The notes under the pieces were generated by a model. That model made no database searches and was not told the DNA's origin. It saw nothing but the letters and a program-made list of their open reading frames with translations. The position numbers were made by a program, and so were the translations under genes. A stretch of 48,767 nt of DNA, from contig NZ_JADYVX010000050.1 of NCBI RefSeq assembly GCF_020194175.1, positions 1 through 48,767 of the forward strand. Reading direction: 5' to 3'. The DNA comes from Bradyrhizobium sp. BRP22 (lineage in GTDB: Bacteria > Pseudomonadota > Alphaproteobacteria > Rhizobiales > Xanthobacteraceae). The number at the start of each line of letters is the position of its first letter. Position 1 is the stretch's first letter. Of this stretch, positions 25,798-34,851 are shown piece by piece.

Positions 25798-26015
25798 TTT
25801 GATCTAGATCAACCCTGACAGGAACCGCTCGGCTTTGTTCGCCTGAGGCTAAAGAGCCGATACCGAAATATGCGCTAGGTGCTTAAAGGGGGCAGGCATC
25901 GTTGCGCGCACGACTATTGCCGCCGCTATCGCCCGGCCGCGCATAGTGCCGAGCCGATCAACACCTCCGCAAGCCATATCGGCTTCAGGTGCACCGCCAG
26001 GAAAAGGATCATGTC

Positions 26016-27731
26016 ATGAGTAGCGATACGATTCCGGCAAAGCCCGCGATGAACGCGGGACCAACCGGCGTAGGATTGAAACGCCGCGATCTCCTGTTGA
26101 GCGGTAGTTCTCTCATCGCGGCTTCAGCACTCTCTGCCGTCGGTGCGACAAGCCTCGCGCAAGCGCAGCAACCAACTGCGGCCCCGGTAAGCACGTCGGC
26201 CGGGCAGCGGCCCAATATCGTTGTTATCATGGGTGACGACATCGGCATGTGGAATATCGGGGCATATCACCGCGGCCTGATGGCCGGCCGAACGCCCAAT
26301 CTCGACAAGCTCGCGGCCGAAGGCATGTTGTTTACCGACTATTATGCGGAGGCAAGCTGCACCGCAGGTCGCGCCAACTTCATCACCGGTGAGTTGCCCA
26401 TCCGAACCGGCATGACCACAGTTGGCCAAGCTGGCGCAGCGATCGGCATACCCGCGCAGGCGGTTACGATTGCCACCGCATTGAAAGGGATGGGCTACGC
26501 CACCGGCCAGTTTGGCAAGAACCACCTTGGCGACAAGAACGAATTTCTGCCGACCGTACATGGCTTCGACGAATTCTTCGGCTACCTCTATCACCTCGAC
26601 GCAATGGAAGACCCTGCGCATCCGAATTACCCGCAAGACCTTTTGAACACCGTCGGCCCGCGCAACATGCTGCACACATACGCCACCGACGTTGACGACC
26701 CGACCCTGGATCCACGTTGGGGCAAGGTCGGCAAGCAGAGGATCGAGGATGCCGGGACGCTCTATCCCAAGAGGATGGAAACGGTAGACGACGAAATTCG
26801 CGATCTGGCCCTGAAGTTCATCGAGAAGGCCAAGGCCGACAACAAGCCGTTCTTCCTGTGGCTCAATCCAACCCGGATGCACATCGTCACGCATCTTTCG
26901 CCAAAGTACCAGGCGATGCGCAACTCCAAGAACGGCTGGTCGATACATGAAGCCGGCATGGCGCAGCTCGACGATGACGTCGGCATCGTGATGCAGAAGC
27001 TCAAGGATATGGGCGTCGACGACAACACGATTGTCGTCTTCACCACCGACAACGGAACAGAAGTCTTCACCTGGCCTGATGGCGGCCAGACACCGTTTGC
27101 GCAGAGCAAGGGCACGGTCATGGAAGGCGGCTTCCGCGTGCCCTGCATGATCCGTTGGCCAGGCAAGGTGCCGGCCGGCAAGGTCGAGAACGGCATCATC
27201 TCCGGTCTGGATTGGTTTCCGACCTTCCTGGCGGCGGCCGGCAACCCGAACATTGCGGAGGAGCTGAAGAAGGGCAAGACGATCGGTGACAGGACCTACA
27301 AGTGCTATCTGGACGGCTACAACCAGATGGACATGATCACCGGCAAGGGGCCGTCGAACCGGCACGAGATATTTTACTTCGGAGAGAGTGAACTCGGTGC
27401 CGTCCGCATCGACGACTACAAGTATCGCTTCATCGACCAGCCTAAAGGCTGGCTCGGCGAGAAAACGAAGGTCGACGTGCCCTATCTGACTAACCTTCGC
27501 CTCGATCCGTTCGAGCGCACGGGCTGGCCCGAGAGCGGAAGCAAAGAAGGCGCTCAACAATATTTCGACTGGTTCAAATACGAATTCTGGCGCTTTGTGT
27601 TTGTCCAGCAGCAGGTGGAAAAGCTGGCCATGACCGCAATCGAGTTTCCGCCGATGCAGAAGGGCGCAAGCTTCAACCTCGATGCCGTGAAAGCGAAAAT
27701 CGAGGCCGCCAGGACAGCGATGGCAAAATAA
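26016..27731 (+). CDS. Tat-exported arylsulfatase
   Basis: A 571-residue periplasmic sulfatase. Twin-arginine signal GLKRRDLLLSGSSLIAASALS has Arg23-Arg24, with likely cleavage after AQA near residue 50. The catalytic region has IVVIMGDDIG (metal) and CTAGR at 115-119, where the Cys must be converted to formylglycine, so a maturation enzyme elsewhere in the genome is needed. Later metal-site text is FTTDNGTEV and KGTVMEGGFRVP. ATG 26016 is preferred over an in-frame GTG at 25989 because of the AGGAT site. Likely role: sulphur scavenging from organic sulphate esters. Confidence 0.92.
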   Translation: MSSDTIPAKPAMNAGPTGVGLKRRDLLLSGSSLIAASALSAVGATSLAQAQQPTAAPVSTSAGQRPNIVVIMGDDIGMWNIGAYHRGLMAGRTPNLDKLAAEGMLFTDYYAEASCTAGRANFITGELPIRTGMTTVGQAGAAIGIPAQAVTIATALKGMGYATGQFGKNHLGDKNEFLPTVHGFDEFFGYLYHLDAMEDPAHPNYPQDLLNTVGPRNMLHTYATDVDDPTLDPRWGKVGKQRIEDAGTLYPKRMETVDDEIRDLALKFIEKAKADNKPFFLWLNPTRMHIVTHLSPKYQAMRNSKNGWSIHEAGMAQLDDDVGIVMQKLKDMGVDDNTIVVFTTDNGTEVFTWPDGGQTPFAQSKGTVMEGGFRVPCMIRWPGKVPAGKVENGIISGLDWFPTFLAAAGNPNIAEELKKGKTIGDRTYKCYLDGYNQMDMITGKGPSNRHEIFYFGESELGAVRIDDYKYRFIDQPKGWLGEKTKVDVPYLTNLRLDPFERTGWPESGSKEGAQQYFDWFKYEFWRFVFVQQQVEKLAMTAIEFPPMQKGASFNLDAVKAKIEAARTAMAK

Positions 27732-27842
27732 GATTCATGATCGTCATGGTCGGGCGGCCTCTGGGCCGCCCCACACTGCACCAAGAAAAATGTTTCTCCT
27801 CCTGGCCCAGCGGCATGTTCCGCCTCCCTCTCGCTGCGTAAG

Positions 27843-27859
27843 TGTAATCATTGATTACA
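27843..27859. promoter_or_regulatory. TetR operator candidate 1
   Basis: TGTAATCA-T-TGATTACA is a perfect 17-nt palindrome in the sulfatase-TetR gap. It shares the TGTAA-N7-TTACA core with the second site at 27887-27903. Confidence 0.6.
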
Positions 27860-27886
27860 TTGCTTCCGACGGCGTGGTCAATCCGG

Positions 27887-27903
27887 TGTAATCGGTGCTT
27901 ACA
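27887..27903. promoter_or_regulatory. TetR operator candidate 2
   Basis: TGTAATCGGTGCTTACA has the same TGTAA-N7-TTACA arms as site 1, centred 44 bp further on and 31 nt before the TetR start. Two matching sites directly upstream suggest autoregulation. Confidence 0.6.
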
Positions 27904-27933
27904 TTCACCAGCCGGTGATGCTAGGAGGAGGGC

Positions 27934-28605
27934 ATGCGTCGAGCTACGAAATCATCCGCGGCGAAACCACGCCGCCGCAATTCGCCGGCGGCTGCAACGC
28001 GGCCCTATCACCATGGCGATCTCCGGCGGGTGCTGGTCGACGCCGCACTGCAATTGGTGGACGAGGGCGGGCCGGACGCCGTCAGCGTGCGCGAAGCGGC
28101 GCGCCGCGCCGGGGTCTCGCCGGGCGCACCGTTCCGGCATTTTCCGAGCCGCGATGCGCTGATGAATGCGGTGGCGGAAGAGGCGCAGCGCCGTTTCCGG
28201 GCCGAGATTCAGGCGGCGCTGGATGCGACGAAGGCTGGCGATCCGTTGGCCCGGTTTCGCGCCTTTGGGCTCGCCTATGTACACTGGGCGATGAAGAACC
28301 CGGCCCATTTCGAGATCATCTCCAGCCGCCGCTTTTTTGACCATGACAGGTCGGCCGGAGTCTCCCGCGACAATGCCGAGCTGATTGCGCTGACCGAACG
28401 GACGCTGGCGGAAGCTTTCGCGCAGGGGCAGCTCCGTGCGTCCGACCTGAAGCAGATCCAGATCGCCGGCCGCGCGCTGGTCTATGGCTTTGCCCGCATG
28501 AACATCGATGGTCATTTGCCGCGCTGGGGTGTCGCGGATGACGATGCCGAGCGCACCGCGGCAGCGATCATCGACCTCTTCGTCGAAGGGATCGCGAAGC
28601 GCTGA
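27934..28605 (+). CDS. TetR-family transcriptional regulator
   Basis: A 223-residue repressor-type protein with a basic N-terminal tail. The HTH is at about residues 25-72 (YHHGDLRRVLVDAALQLVDEGGPDAVSVREAARRAGVSPGAPFRHFPSRDALM). The ligand domain has FGLAYVHWAMKNPAHFEIISS, a pattern of the WHG/TetR C-terminal subfamily. It has an AGGAGG site upstream of the ATG. Possible targets are itself and the membrane sulfatase-fold gene downstream or the arylsulfatase upstream. Confidence 0.92.
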   Translation: MRRATKSSAAKPRRRNSPAAATRPYHHGDLRRVLVDAALQLVDEGGPDAVSVREAARRAGVSPGAPFRHFPSRDALMNAVAEEAQRRFRAEIQAALDATKAGDPLARFRAFGLAYVHWAMKNPAHFEIISSRRFFDHDRSAGVSRDNAELIALTERTLAEAFAQGQLRASDLKQIQIAGRALVYGFARMNIDGHLPRWGVADDDAERTAAAIIDLFVEGIAKR

Positions 28606-28782
28606 GCCGCCGAGCCCGTGGATTTACCGTGCGTCACGCTCGCGGCCGCAAATTCATTGCGCATTCATGACGCTTACATTACGGTTTTGTGACGCGACGT
28701 GGGGTCCGGCTGCGTCGTCCGTCTCCTGGTCACCTCCAGCCAAGGCAAAACTACCGCGCCGGGGAATGTTGCGTCGTCACCC

Positions 28783-30492
28783 ATGGCGCCCGCGCCAAAT
28801 CAAGGTTCTTCGATTGCCGCCATTGCCGGCGGCCTGGCTGCGATCGGCATCTGGCGCCTGCTTGCCGTCGCCGCGCCGCAAATGGCGGCGCTCGGGATCA
28901 TGGTGCAGACCGAGACCGATTTCGGCTCGCGTCTGTGCTTCCTCTTGTCCTGGGGCACCCTGAACTTCTTCTTCATTGCGCTGGTGCGGCGGCCGGCGCT
29001 CTCGGGCGCGCTGTCGCTGACGCTGGTCGTGGCGCTCGTGCTGCTGTCGCGGTTCAAGCACGAAGTCGTGCAGATGACCGCGAATTTCGTCGACCTGATG
29101 GTGATCGACCATGACACCGCGTCCTTCCTGCTGACGATCTTCCCGAACCTGCGCTGGTCGCTGGTCGGCGCGGCCCTCGTCACGCTGCCCTTGATGTATG
29201 CGCTGTGGTGGCTCGATCCGTTCCGCGTCCGCCGCCTGCCGGCGCTGGCCTGCAAGCTGGCGTGCCTTGCCACGCTGGCGGGATACGCCGTCATCTGGCC
29301 GGACGAGGATTGGCGCGGCTATTACGACGACGGCTATCTCTCGAAATTCGCCCGCTCGGGCGTCACGGCGGTGTCCGATTTCGTCAGCTATGGCTTCATG
29401 GAGTCGGATGCGGTCGCGAGCGAGCAGCTCAAGATCCCGCTGGTGGATTCCTGTCATCCGGCTGGCCGCCGGCCGAACATCATCCTGATCCACGATGAAT
29501 CGAGCTTCGATATCCGCGCAGCCGAAGGCGTCAAGGTGCCGCCGGGCTACGGCGCGCAGTTCAAGTCCTATGACGGCGTCGAGCGAAAATTCCTGGCCGA
29601 GAGCAATGGCGGGCCGAGCTGGTTCACCGAATACAACGTGCTCGCGGGGCTCTCGTCGCGCTCGTTCGGCCGCTTCGCCTATTTCGTCACCCGTATCGCC
29701 TCCGGCCGCGTCGAGCGTGGGCTGCCGCTTGCGCTGCGCCGCTGCGGCTACAACACGCTTTCGCTCTATCCGGCATTCGGCGCCTTCATGAGCGCGCGCA
29801 GCTTCCAGGCCACGACCGGCATCCAGCGCTTCTACGACGCGCGCGATCTCGGCGCCAGGGATGTCGAGCCCGATCGCTTCTTCTACGACAAGGCGCTGCG
29901 GCTGATGGCGGAGCAGCCGCCCGGTGCGCCGCTGTTCACCTTCGTCTATCTCGCCGCCAACCATTTCCCGTGGCAGACGCCGTTGCGGCCGGACCTGACG
30001 CCGTCCTGGCGGCCGTTCGGCAACGCGCCCGTCATCGACGAATATCTGCGTCGGCAGGCGATGAGCGCGAGCGACTACGCCGGCTTCGTTGCCGGACTGA
30101 AGAAGAGGTTTCCGGCGCAGCCGTTCCTGATCGTTCGCTATGGCGATCACCAGCCTGAATTCGCGCCGCATCTTCTCGACCCGAGCCTGGATGAGGCCGG
30201 CGTCGGCAAGAAGCTCGAGAAGTACGATCCGCGCTATTTCGCCACCTATTACGCGATCGACGCCATCAATTTCGAACCGGTGAAGTCGCCGGCCGTGATG
30301 GAGACGATCGATGCGGCCTATCTGCCGCTGGTGATCCAGGAAGCCGCCGGCATCCCGCTCGATCCGTCGTTCGAGGAGCAGAAGAACATCATGCTCCGCT
30401 GCAACGGCCTGTTCTATGCCTGCAAGGACGGCGCCGAAGCACGCCGCTTCAACCGCCTCCTGATCGACGCCGGCATGATCAAGGGGTTGTAG
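28783..30492 (+). CDS. Membrane-anchored sulfatase/phosphoethanolamine-transferase-fold protein
   Basis: About 569 residues. Roughly five hydrophobic segments occupy the first 200 residues, followed by a periplasmic alkaline-phosphatase-fold domain. Metal-site features are NIILIHDESSFD (about residue 232), GGPSWFTEYNVLAGLSS (nucleophile region with Thr), FVYLAANHFPW and RYGDHQPEF. This is the layout of LtaS/OpgE/EptA-like transferases that move phosphate-containing groups onto envelope lipids or glucans. The exact substrate is unknown. The start is uncertain; an in-frame GTG at 28699 adds 28 residues, and neither has a strong ribosome-binding site. Confidence 0.78.
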   Translation: MAPAPNQGSSIAAIAGGLAAIGIWRLLAVAAPQMAALGIMVQTETDFGSRLCFLLSWGTLNFFFIALVRRPALSGALSLTLVVALVLLSRFKHEVVQMTANFVDLMVIDHDTASFLLTIFPNLRWSLVGAALVTLPLMYALWWLDPFRVRRLPALACKLACLATLAGYAVIWPDEDWRGYYDDGYLSKFARSGVTAVSDFVSYGFMESDAVASEQLKIPLVDSCHPAGRRPNIILIHDESSFDIRAAEGVKVPPGYGAQFKSYDGVERKFLAESNGGPSWFTEYNVLAGLSSRSFGRFAYFVTRIASGRVERGLPLALRRCGYNTLSLYPAFGAFMSARSFQATTGIQRFYDARDLGARDVEPDRFFYDKALRLMAEQPPGAPLFTFVYLAANHFPWQTPLRPDLTPSWRPFGNAPVIDEYLRRQAMSASDYAGFVAGLKKRFPAQPFLIVRYGDHQPEFAPHLLDPSLDEAGVGKKLEKYDPRYFATYYAIDAINFEPVKSPAVMETIDAAYLPLVIQEAAGIPLDPSFEEQKNIMLRCNGLFYACKDGAEARRFNRLLIDAGMIKGL

Positions 30493-30513
30493 CAACTCGC
30501 CACCGCCCACGTC

Positions 30514-30637
30514 TCCGTCATTGCGAGCCAACGGGTCAGCGCAAAGCGCTGCCCGATGACAGGCTCCGCGAAAGCATCCATCTCGCCACAAGCGGAGGCA
30601 TGGATTGCTTCGTCGCTTCGCTCCTCGCAATGACGGA
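30514..30637. repeat. Palindromic intergenic repeat, family F
   Basis: TCCGTCATTGCGAG (30514-30527) and CTCGCAATGACGGA (30624-30637) form a perfect 14-bp terminal inverted repeat of a 124-nt element, with internal ATGGATTGCTTCGTCGCTTC. It sits between the convergent membrane sulfatase-fold gene and the fused ABC permease gene. A partial copy of one end (CTCGCAATGACGGA) is at 20381-20394. Confidence 0.85.
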
Positions 30638-30642
30638 GGGAA

Positions 30643-32202
30643 TCACTTCTTCCCGATCTTCTCCCAGAGCCAGCGCGCCACCGCGTCCGGCGATGAGGAT
30701 GCATCATTGCCGGCGGCGCGCAGGTTCGCCTCGCGCATCGCGGCGATGTCGATGCGCCCGAGCAGCGGCTGCAAGGCCGCGCGCAGCCTGGTGTCATCCT
30801 TGCGCTTCGGCGCCAGCAGCATCACCGCATCATAGGGCGGGATCGCGTGCCTGGGATCGTCGAGCACCGCAAGATCATATTTCGCGATCAGCCCGTCGCT
30901 GGTATAGCCCGCGATCACGTCGACCTCACCGGAGGCGACGGCGGCGTACATGAAATCCGGCTGCATCTGCCGCTGGGTGCGGAAAGACAATCCATAGTCT
31001 TGCTTGATGCCGGCCCATTCCGGCCGCGAGAAGAACTCGTAGTCGCCGGCGATCGACATCGACGGCGCGCGCGCGGCGAGATCGGCGATGGTGCGGATGC
31101 CGAGCTGCTCGGCGCGCTGCTTCGGCATGATGAGTGCATAGGCGTTGGCAAAGCCGAGTTCACCGAGCAGAGTGATGTCCTGTTTCGCCAGGATCGAGTT
31201 CAAGTCGGCGAGCAGCTCTTCGCGCGGGCGGACGTCGGTGTGGTGGAACTGGTTGGCCCACAGCGTGCCGGAATAGTCGACATAGACGTCGATGTCGCCG
31301 GCTTTCAGCGCGTCGAAGATCACGCTGGAGCCGAGACCGGCGCGCGTGGTCGCGTATAGGCCGTCCGCGTTCAGCCGCTGCGCGATCAAGGCCGCCAGCA
31401 CATATTGCTCGGCGAAGGTTTTCGCGCCCACGACATAGCCCGACGCCGAGCGCGCCATCGCCGGCACCAGCGTCGCTGCGACCAGTGCCGCGATGCCGGC
31501 GCCGCCGAGCGCGGTGCGGAGCCGGCTGCGATGGCGCAGGCCGTTCTCGATCAGCGCCAGCAGCTGGTCGACCGCGAGCGCCAGTGCTGCAGCGGCGAGG
31601 CAGCCGAACACGACGAACACCCAGTTCTGGGTCTGCAGCCCCGCAAAGATGTAATTGCCGAGGCTGGTCTGCCCGATCGGCGTCGACAGCGTCGCGGTGC
31701 CGATCACCCACACCGCGGCGGTGCGGATGCCCGCCATCATCACCGGCAGCGCCAGCGGCAGCTCCACCATGAACAGCGATTGCCGCTCCGTCATGCCGAC
31801 GCCCTGCGCCGCCTCCGTCAGCGCCGGGTCGACGCCCGACAGTCCGGTGATGGTGTTGCGCAGCACCGGCAGCATCGAATAGAGCGCGAGCGCCAGCACC
31901 GCCGGCAGGAATCCGAACGCGGAAAAATCGAAGCCGAACCAGGACAGCGTCAGCGCCGCCAGCACGAGCAGCAGCGGATAGAACAGCGCCAGCAGCGCCA
32001 GCCCCGGCACGGTCTGCACGATCGAGGCAAAGCCGAGCAGCGCGCCGCGCAGCACTGGCCGGTTGCGTGCGAGGATCGCCAGCGGCAGGCTGACGATGAG
32101 CCCGAGCGCGAGCGCGGCGAGGCTGACGCGCACGTGGTTGCCGAGATAGTCGGGCAGATGCGCGAGCGCCTCGGTCCAGCGCGGATCGGAGAACAGGCTC
32201 AT
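30643..32202 (-). CDS. ABC transporter permease fused to glycine-betaine/ergothioneine-type binding domain
   Basis: A 519-residue two-domain protein. Residues 1-215 are an OpuB/ProW-like permease (HVRVSLAALALGLIVSLPLAILA, EAAQGVGMTERQSLFMVELPLALPVMMAGIRTA). A helix near 225-245 leads to an OpuAC-type binding domain (about 255-500) with GLGSSVIFDALKAGDIDVYVDYSGT. The same fused architecture is used by EgtU ergothioneine importers and some choline/betaine systems; sequence alone does not choose between them. The ATPase gene overlaps by 4 nt upstream, so the two form a complete importer. Confidence 0.85.
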   Translation of the reverse strand: MSLFSDPRWTEALAHLPDYLGNHVRVSLAALALGLIVSLPLAILARNRPVLRGALLGFASIVQTVPGLALLALFYPLLLVLAALTLSWFGFDFSAFGFLPAVLALALYSMLPVLRNTITGLSGVDPALTEAAQGVGMTERQSLFMVELPLALPVMMAGIRTAAVWVIGTATLSTPIGQTSLGNYIFAGLQTQNWVFVVFGCLAAAALALAVDQLLALIENGLRHRSRLRTALGGAGIAALVAATLVPAMARSASGYVVGAKTFAEQYVLAALIAQRLNADGLYATTRAGLGSSVIFDALKAGDIDVYVDYSGTLWANQFHHTDVRPREELLADLNSILAKQDITLLGELGFANAYALIMPKQRAEQLGIRTIADLAARAPSMSIAGDYEFFSRPEWAGIKQDYGLSFRTQRQMQPDFMYAAVASGEVDVIAGYTSDGLIAKYDLAVLDDPRHAIPPYDAVMLLAPKRKDDTRLRAALQPLLGRIDIAAMREANLRAAGNDASSSPDAVARWLWEKIGKK

Positions 32203-32987
32203 GCGGCGCCGTCCCGCGGCAGCAATTTGCCGAGCCGTTCCGCCTGCCGCCGCGGCGTGTGCAGGAGCTTTTCGACGTAAGGATCGCTGCTCCCGGAAAG
32301 CTCCGCCGGCGTGCCCTGCGCCAGCAGCCGGCCGCCATGCATCACCGCGACGCGGTCGGCGAGCAAGAGCGCCTCCGTCATGTCGTGGGTGATCATGACG
32401 GTCGTCAGTCCGAGCCGGCGATGCAATTCGCGGAAATCATCGCCGAGCGCATCGCGGGTGAGCGGATCGAGCGCACCGAACGGCTCGTCCATCAGCACGA
32501 TGCGCGGCCGTGCAGCGAGTGCCCGCGCCACGCCGACGCGCTGCCGCTGCCCGCCGGAGAGTTCACTCGGCAGCCGTTCGCGATACTGCGCGCGGTCGAG
32601 CTGCACCAGTTCGAGCAGTTCGTCGACGCGCGCTGCGATCTCCGCCGCCGGCCAGCCGAGCAGTTTTGGCGTGATGCCGATATTGGCGCCGACGGCGAGG
32701 TGCGGAAACAGTCCGCCGCTCTGGAACACATAGCCGATGCGCCGCCGCAGCAGGATCGGATCGACATTGCGCACGTCCTCGCCCTCGACCGTGACGCGGC
32801 CGCTGTCGGCCTCGATCAACCGGTTGGCGAGCCGCAGCAATGTGGTTTTGCCCGAGCCGGAGCCGCCGACGATGGCGAGGAACTCGCCCTCGGCGACCTC
32901 GAGCGTTACGTCGTCGACCGCGACCACGTCACCGTTGGCGAAGGTCTTGCCGACATTGGTGTAGGCAATGAGCGGTCCGTGGGACAA
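32199..32987 (-). CDS. ABC transporter ATPase for the fused permease (OpuA/EgtU-type)
   Basis: A 262-residue ATPase. Walker A is GGSGSGKTT (residues 41-49), the Q-loop YVFQSGGLFPHLAV, signature LSGGQRQRVGVARAL, Walker B IVLMDEPFGALDP and the switch THDM. Its 3' end overlaps the start of the fused permease-binding gene (ATGA), indicating translational coupling. It is divergent from the next transporter operon. Confidence 0.92.
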   Translation of the reverse strand: MSHGPLIAYTNVGKTFANGDVVAVDDVTLEVAEGEFLAIVGGSGSGKTTLLRLANRLIEADSGRVTVEGEDVRNVDPILLRRRIGYVFQSGGLFPHLAVGANIGITPKLLGWPAAEIAARVDELLELVQLDRAQYRERLPSELSGGQRQRVGVARALAARPRIVLMDEPFGALDPLTRDALGDDFRELHRRLGLTTVMITHDMTEALLLADRVAVMHGGRLLAQGTPAELSGSSDPYVEKLLHTPRRQAERLGKLLPRDGAA

Positions 32988-33112
32988 TGCTGTTCAAGCC
33001 TCGCGCTGCGCCCCATCTTGGGAGATCACAGATCAACTAGCACGTTGCGATGCTGCGTTGAACTTGTCCGCACGAGAGGCTAAGGCATCTTCCCGAACAG
33101 GGAGTGAACGTG

Positions 33113-33937
33113 GTGGACAAGGCCAAGCCAACAGCGGTGGCGCTCGAGGATGCGACGGTGGCGTTTCGGCTGGCGGATAGCCGCATCTTCACCGCAGTCG
33201 AGAAAGCGCGCCTTGCGGTCGCCCACGGCGAGTTCGTCGCGATAGTGGGCCCCACCGGCTGTGGCAAGTCGACTTTGCTCAATGTGGCCGCCGGCCTGCT
33301 CAAGCCGGCCGCGGGCTCGGTCAGGATCTTCGATCAGCCGCTCGCCGGATTGAACCGCGACGCCGGCTACCTGTTCCAGGCCGATGCGCTGTTCCCCTGG
33401 AAGACCGCGATCGACAATGTCGCAATCGGTCTTGAGATCAAGGGCGCGCCGCGGGGCAAGGCGCTGGAACAGGCGCAGGCCTGGCTGACCTCGGTCGGCT
33501 TAGGTGCGTTCGCGAACCGCTATCCGCACATGCTTTCGGGCGGCCAGCGCAAGCGCGTCGGCCTGGCGCAGGTCCTGATCCGCGACCCAAAGATCCTCCT
33601 GATGGACGAACCGTTCGGGCCGCTCGATGCCCAGACCCGCCAGGTGATGGGCAATCTGCTGCTCGAACTGTGGAGTGCCGACCGCAAGGCGGTGCTGTTC
33701 GTCACCCATGACCTGGAGGAAGCGATCGCGCTCGCCGATCGTGTCGTCATCATGTCGGCCGGCCCCGGCTCGCGCATCATCGGCGACTGGCGCGTGGAGC
33801 TGCCGCGTCCGCGTGACATCTTCGAGGTGCGGCTGGACAAGCAATTCCACGAATTGCATCGCGAAATCTGGGGCGTGCTGAAGGAAGAGGTGATGAAGGG
33901 TTACGCGCAATCATCGCAACGTGGGGGAGCCGCTTGA
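33113..33937 (+). CDS. ABC transporter ATPase, NitT/TauT type
   Basis: An ATPase of about 274 residues of the nitrate/sulfonate/taurine subfamily. Walker A GPTGCGKST, Q-loop LFQADALFPWKTAIDNVAIGLE, signature LSGGQRKRVGLAQVL, Walker B ILLMDEPFGPLD. GTG codons at 33104, 33110 and 33113 are all in frame; AGGGAG at 33099-33104 best fits 33110 or 33113. Its stop overlaps the permease start (TGATG). It powers the permease and binding protein that follow. Confidence 0.92.
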   Translation: MDKAKPTAVALEDATVAFRLADSRIFTAVEKARLAVAHGEFVAIVGPTGCGKSTLLNVAAGLLKPAAGSVRIFDQPLAGLNRDAGYLFQADALFPWKTAIDNVAIGLEIKGAPRGKALEQAQAWLTSVGLGAFANRYPHMLSGGQRKRVGLAQVLIRDPKILLMDEPFGPLDAQTRQVMGNLLLELWSADRKAVLFVTHDLEEAIALADRVVIMSAGPGSRIIGDWRVELPRPRDIFEVRLDKQFHELHREIWGVLKEEVMKGYAQSSQRGGAA

Positions 33938-34719
33938 TGTCCCGCGTCACGCTGCTGTTCTGCCAGGTCATGGTCGCGGTCATCGTGCTGGCGCTGTGGC
34001 AGGCCTTCACCACAGTGCCGGTGTTCGGCCGCATCCTGCTGCCGCCATTCTTCTTCTCCAATCCCATCGACGTGTTCAGCCAGATCGTCAAATGGTTCTC
34101 GAGCGGCGTGATCTGGAAACATCTTGCGATCACGCTGTGGGAATCGATCCTCGCCTTCGTGATCGGCTCGGTGGCCGGCATCCTGGTCGGCTTCTGGTTC
34201 GCGCGCCAGCCGCGCGTCGCCGCCGTATTCGATCCCTACGTGAAGATGACGAACGCTCTGCCGCGCGTGGTGCTGGCGCCGATCTTCGCGCTGTGGTTCG
34301 GACTTGGCATCTGGTCCAAGGTCGCGCTCGGCGTGACGCTGGTTTTCTTCATCGTGTTCTTCAACGTCTATCAGGGCGTCAAGGAAGTGAGCACGACGGT
34401 GCTCGACAATGGCCGCATGCTCGGCATGAACGAGCGGCAATTGATGCGGCATGTTTACTGGCCGTCGGCGCTGTCGTGGATGTTCTCCTCGCTGCATACG
34501 TCCGTGGGTTTTGCGGTGGTCGGCGCCGTCGTCGGCGAATATCTCGGCGCGGCCGCCGGCCTCGGCTATCTGATCCAGCAGGCGGAGGGCGTGTTCGACG
34601 TCGCCGGCGTGTTCGCCGGCATGTTCGTGCTGTCGGCCTTCGTGATCCTGATCGACATGGCCGTAACGCTAGTCGAGCGGCGGTTGCTGGTCTGGCGGCC
34701 GACGGTGCGCGAGTCATAG
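33937..34719 (+). CDS. ABC transporter permease, NitT/TauT type
   Basis: A 260-residue inner-membrane permease with about six helices and the EAA-like coupling loop (ARQPRVAAVFDPYVKMTNALPRVVLAPIFALWFGLG, then MLGMNERQLMRHVYWPSALSWMFSSL). Start is the ATG overlapping the preceding stop. Member of the SsuC/TauC family; substrate undetermined. Confidence 0.9.
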   Translation: MSRVTLLFCQVMVAVIVLALWQAFTTVPVFGRILLPPFFFSNPIDVFSQIVKWFSSGVIWKHLAITLWESILAFVIGSVAGILVGFWFARQPRVAAVFDPYVKMTNALPRVVLAPIFALWFGLGIWSKVALGVTLVFFIVFFNVYQGVKEVSTTVLDNGRMLGMNERQLMRHVYWPSALSWMFSSLHTSVGFAVVGAVVGEYLGAAAGLGYLIQQAEGVFDVAGVFAGMFVLSAFVILIDMAVTLVERRLLVWRPTVRES

Positions 34720-34765
34720 GGTGGCAAAGCGAATCGTGACCACCACGAAGCGCTTTGCCCACCCT
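34718..34765. repeat. Intergenic repeat, family E
   Basis: AGGGTGGCAAAGCG (34718-34731) and CGCTTTGCCCACCCT (34751-34765) are inverted copies differing by one missing G. The element starts at the end of the permease gene and separates it from the binding-protein gene. Confidence 0.7.
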
Positions 34766-34851
34766 GCGGGAGCTGCACTTCGCAATGACGGCGGAGCCTT
34801 CTCAACGCTCACGCGCTGCTTTATCCTGCATCCGACGGAATGGAGTATACC

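Noticed and set aside
28777..30630. 617-codon antisense frame over the membrane sulfatase-fold gene
   Set aside because: It contains no recognisable motif and runs through a palindromic intergenic repeat; the plus-strand gene has clear metal-binding motifs.
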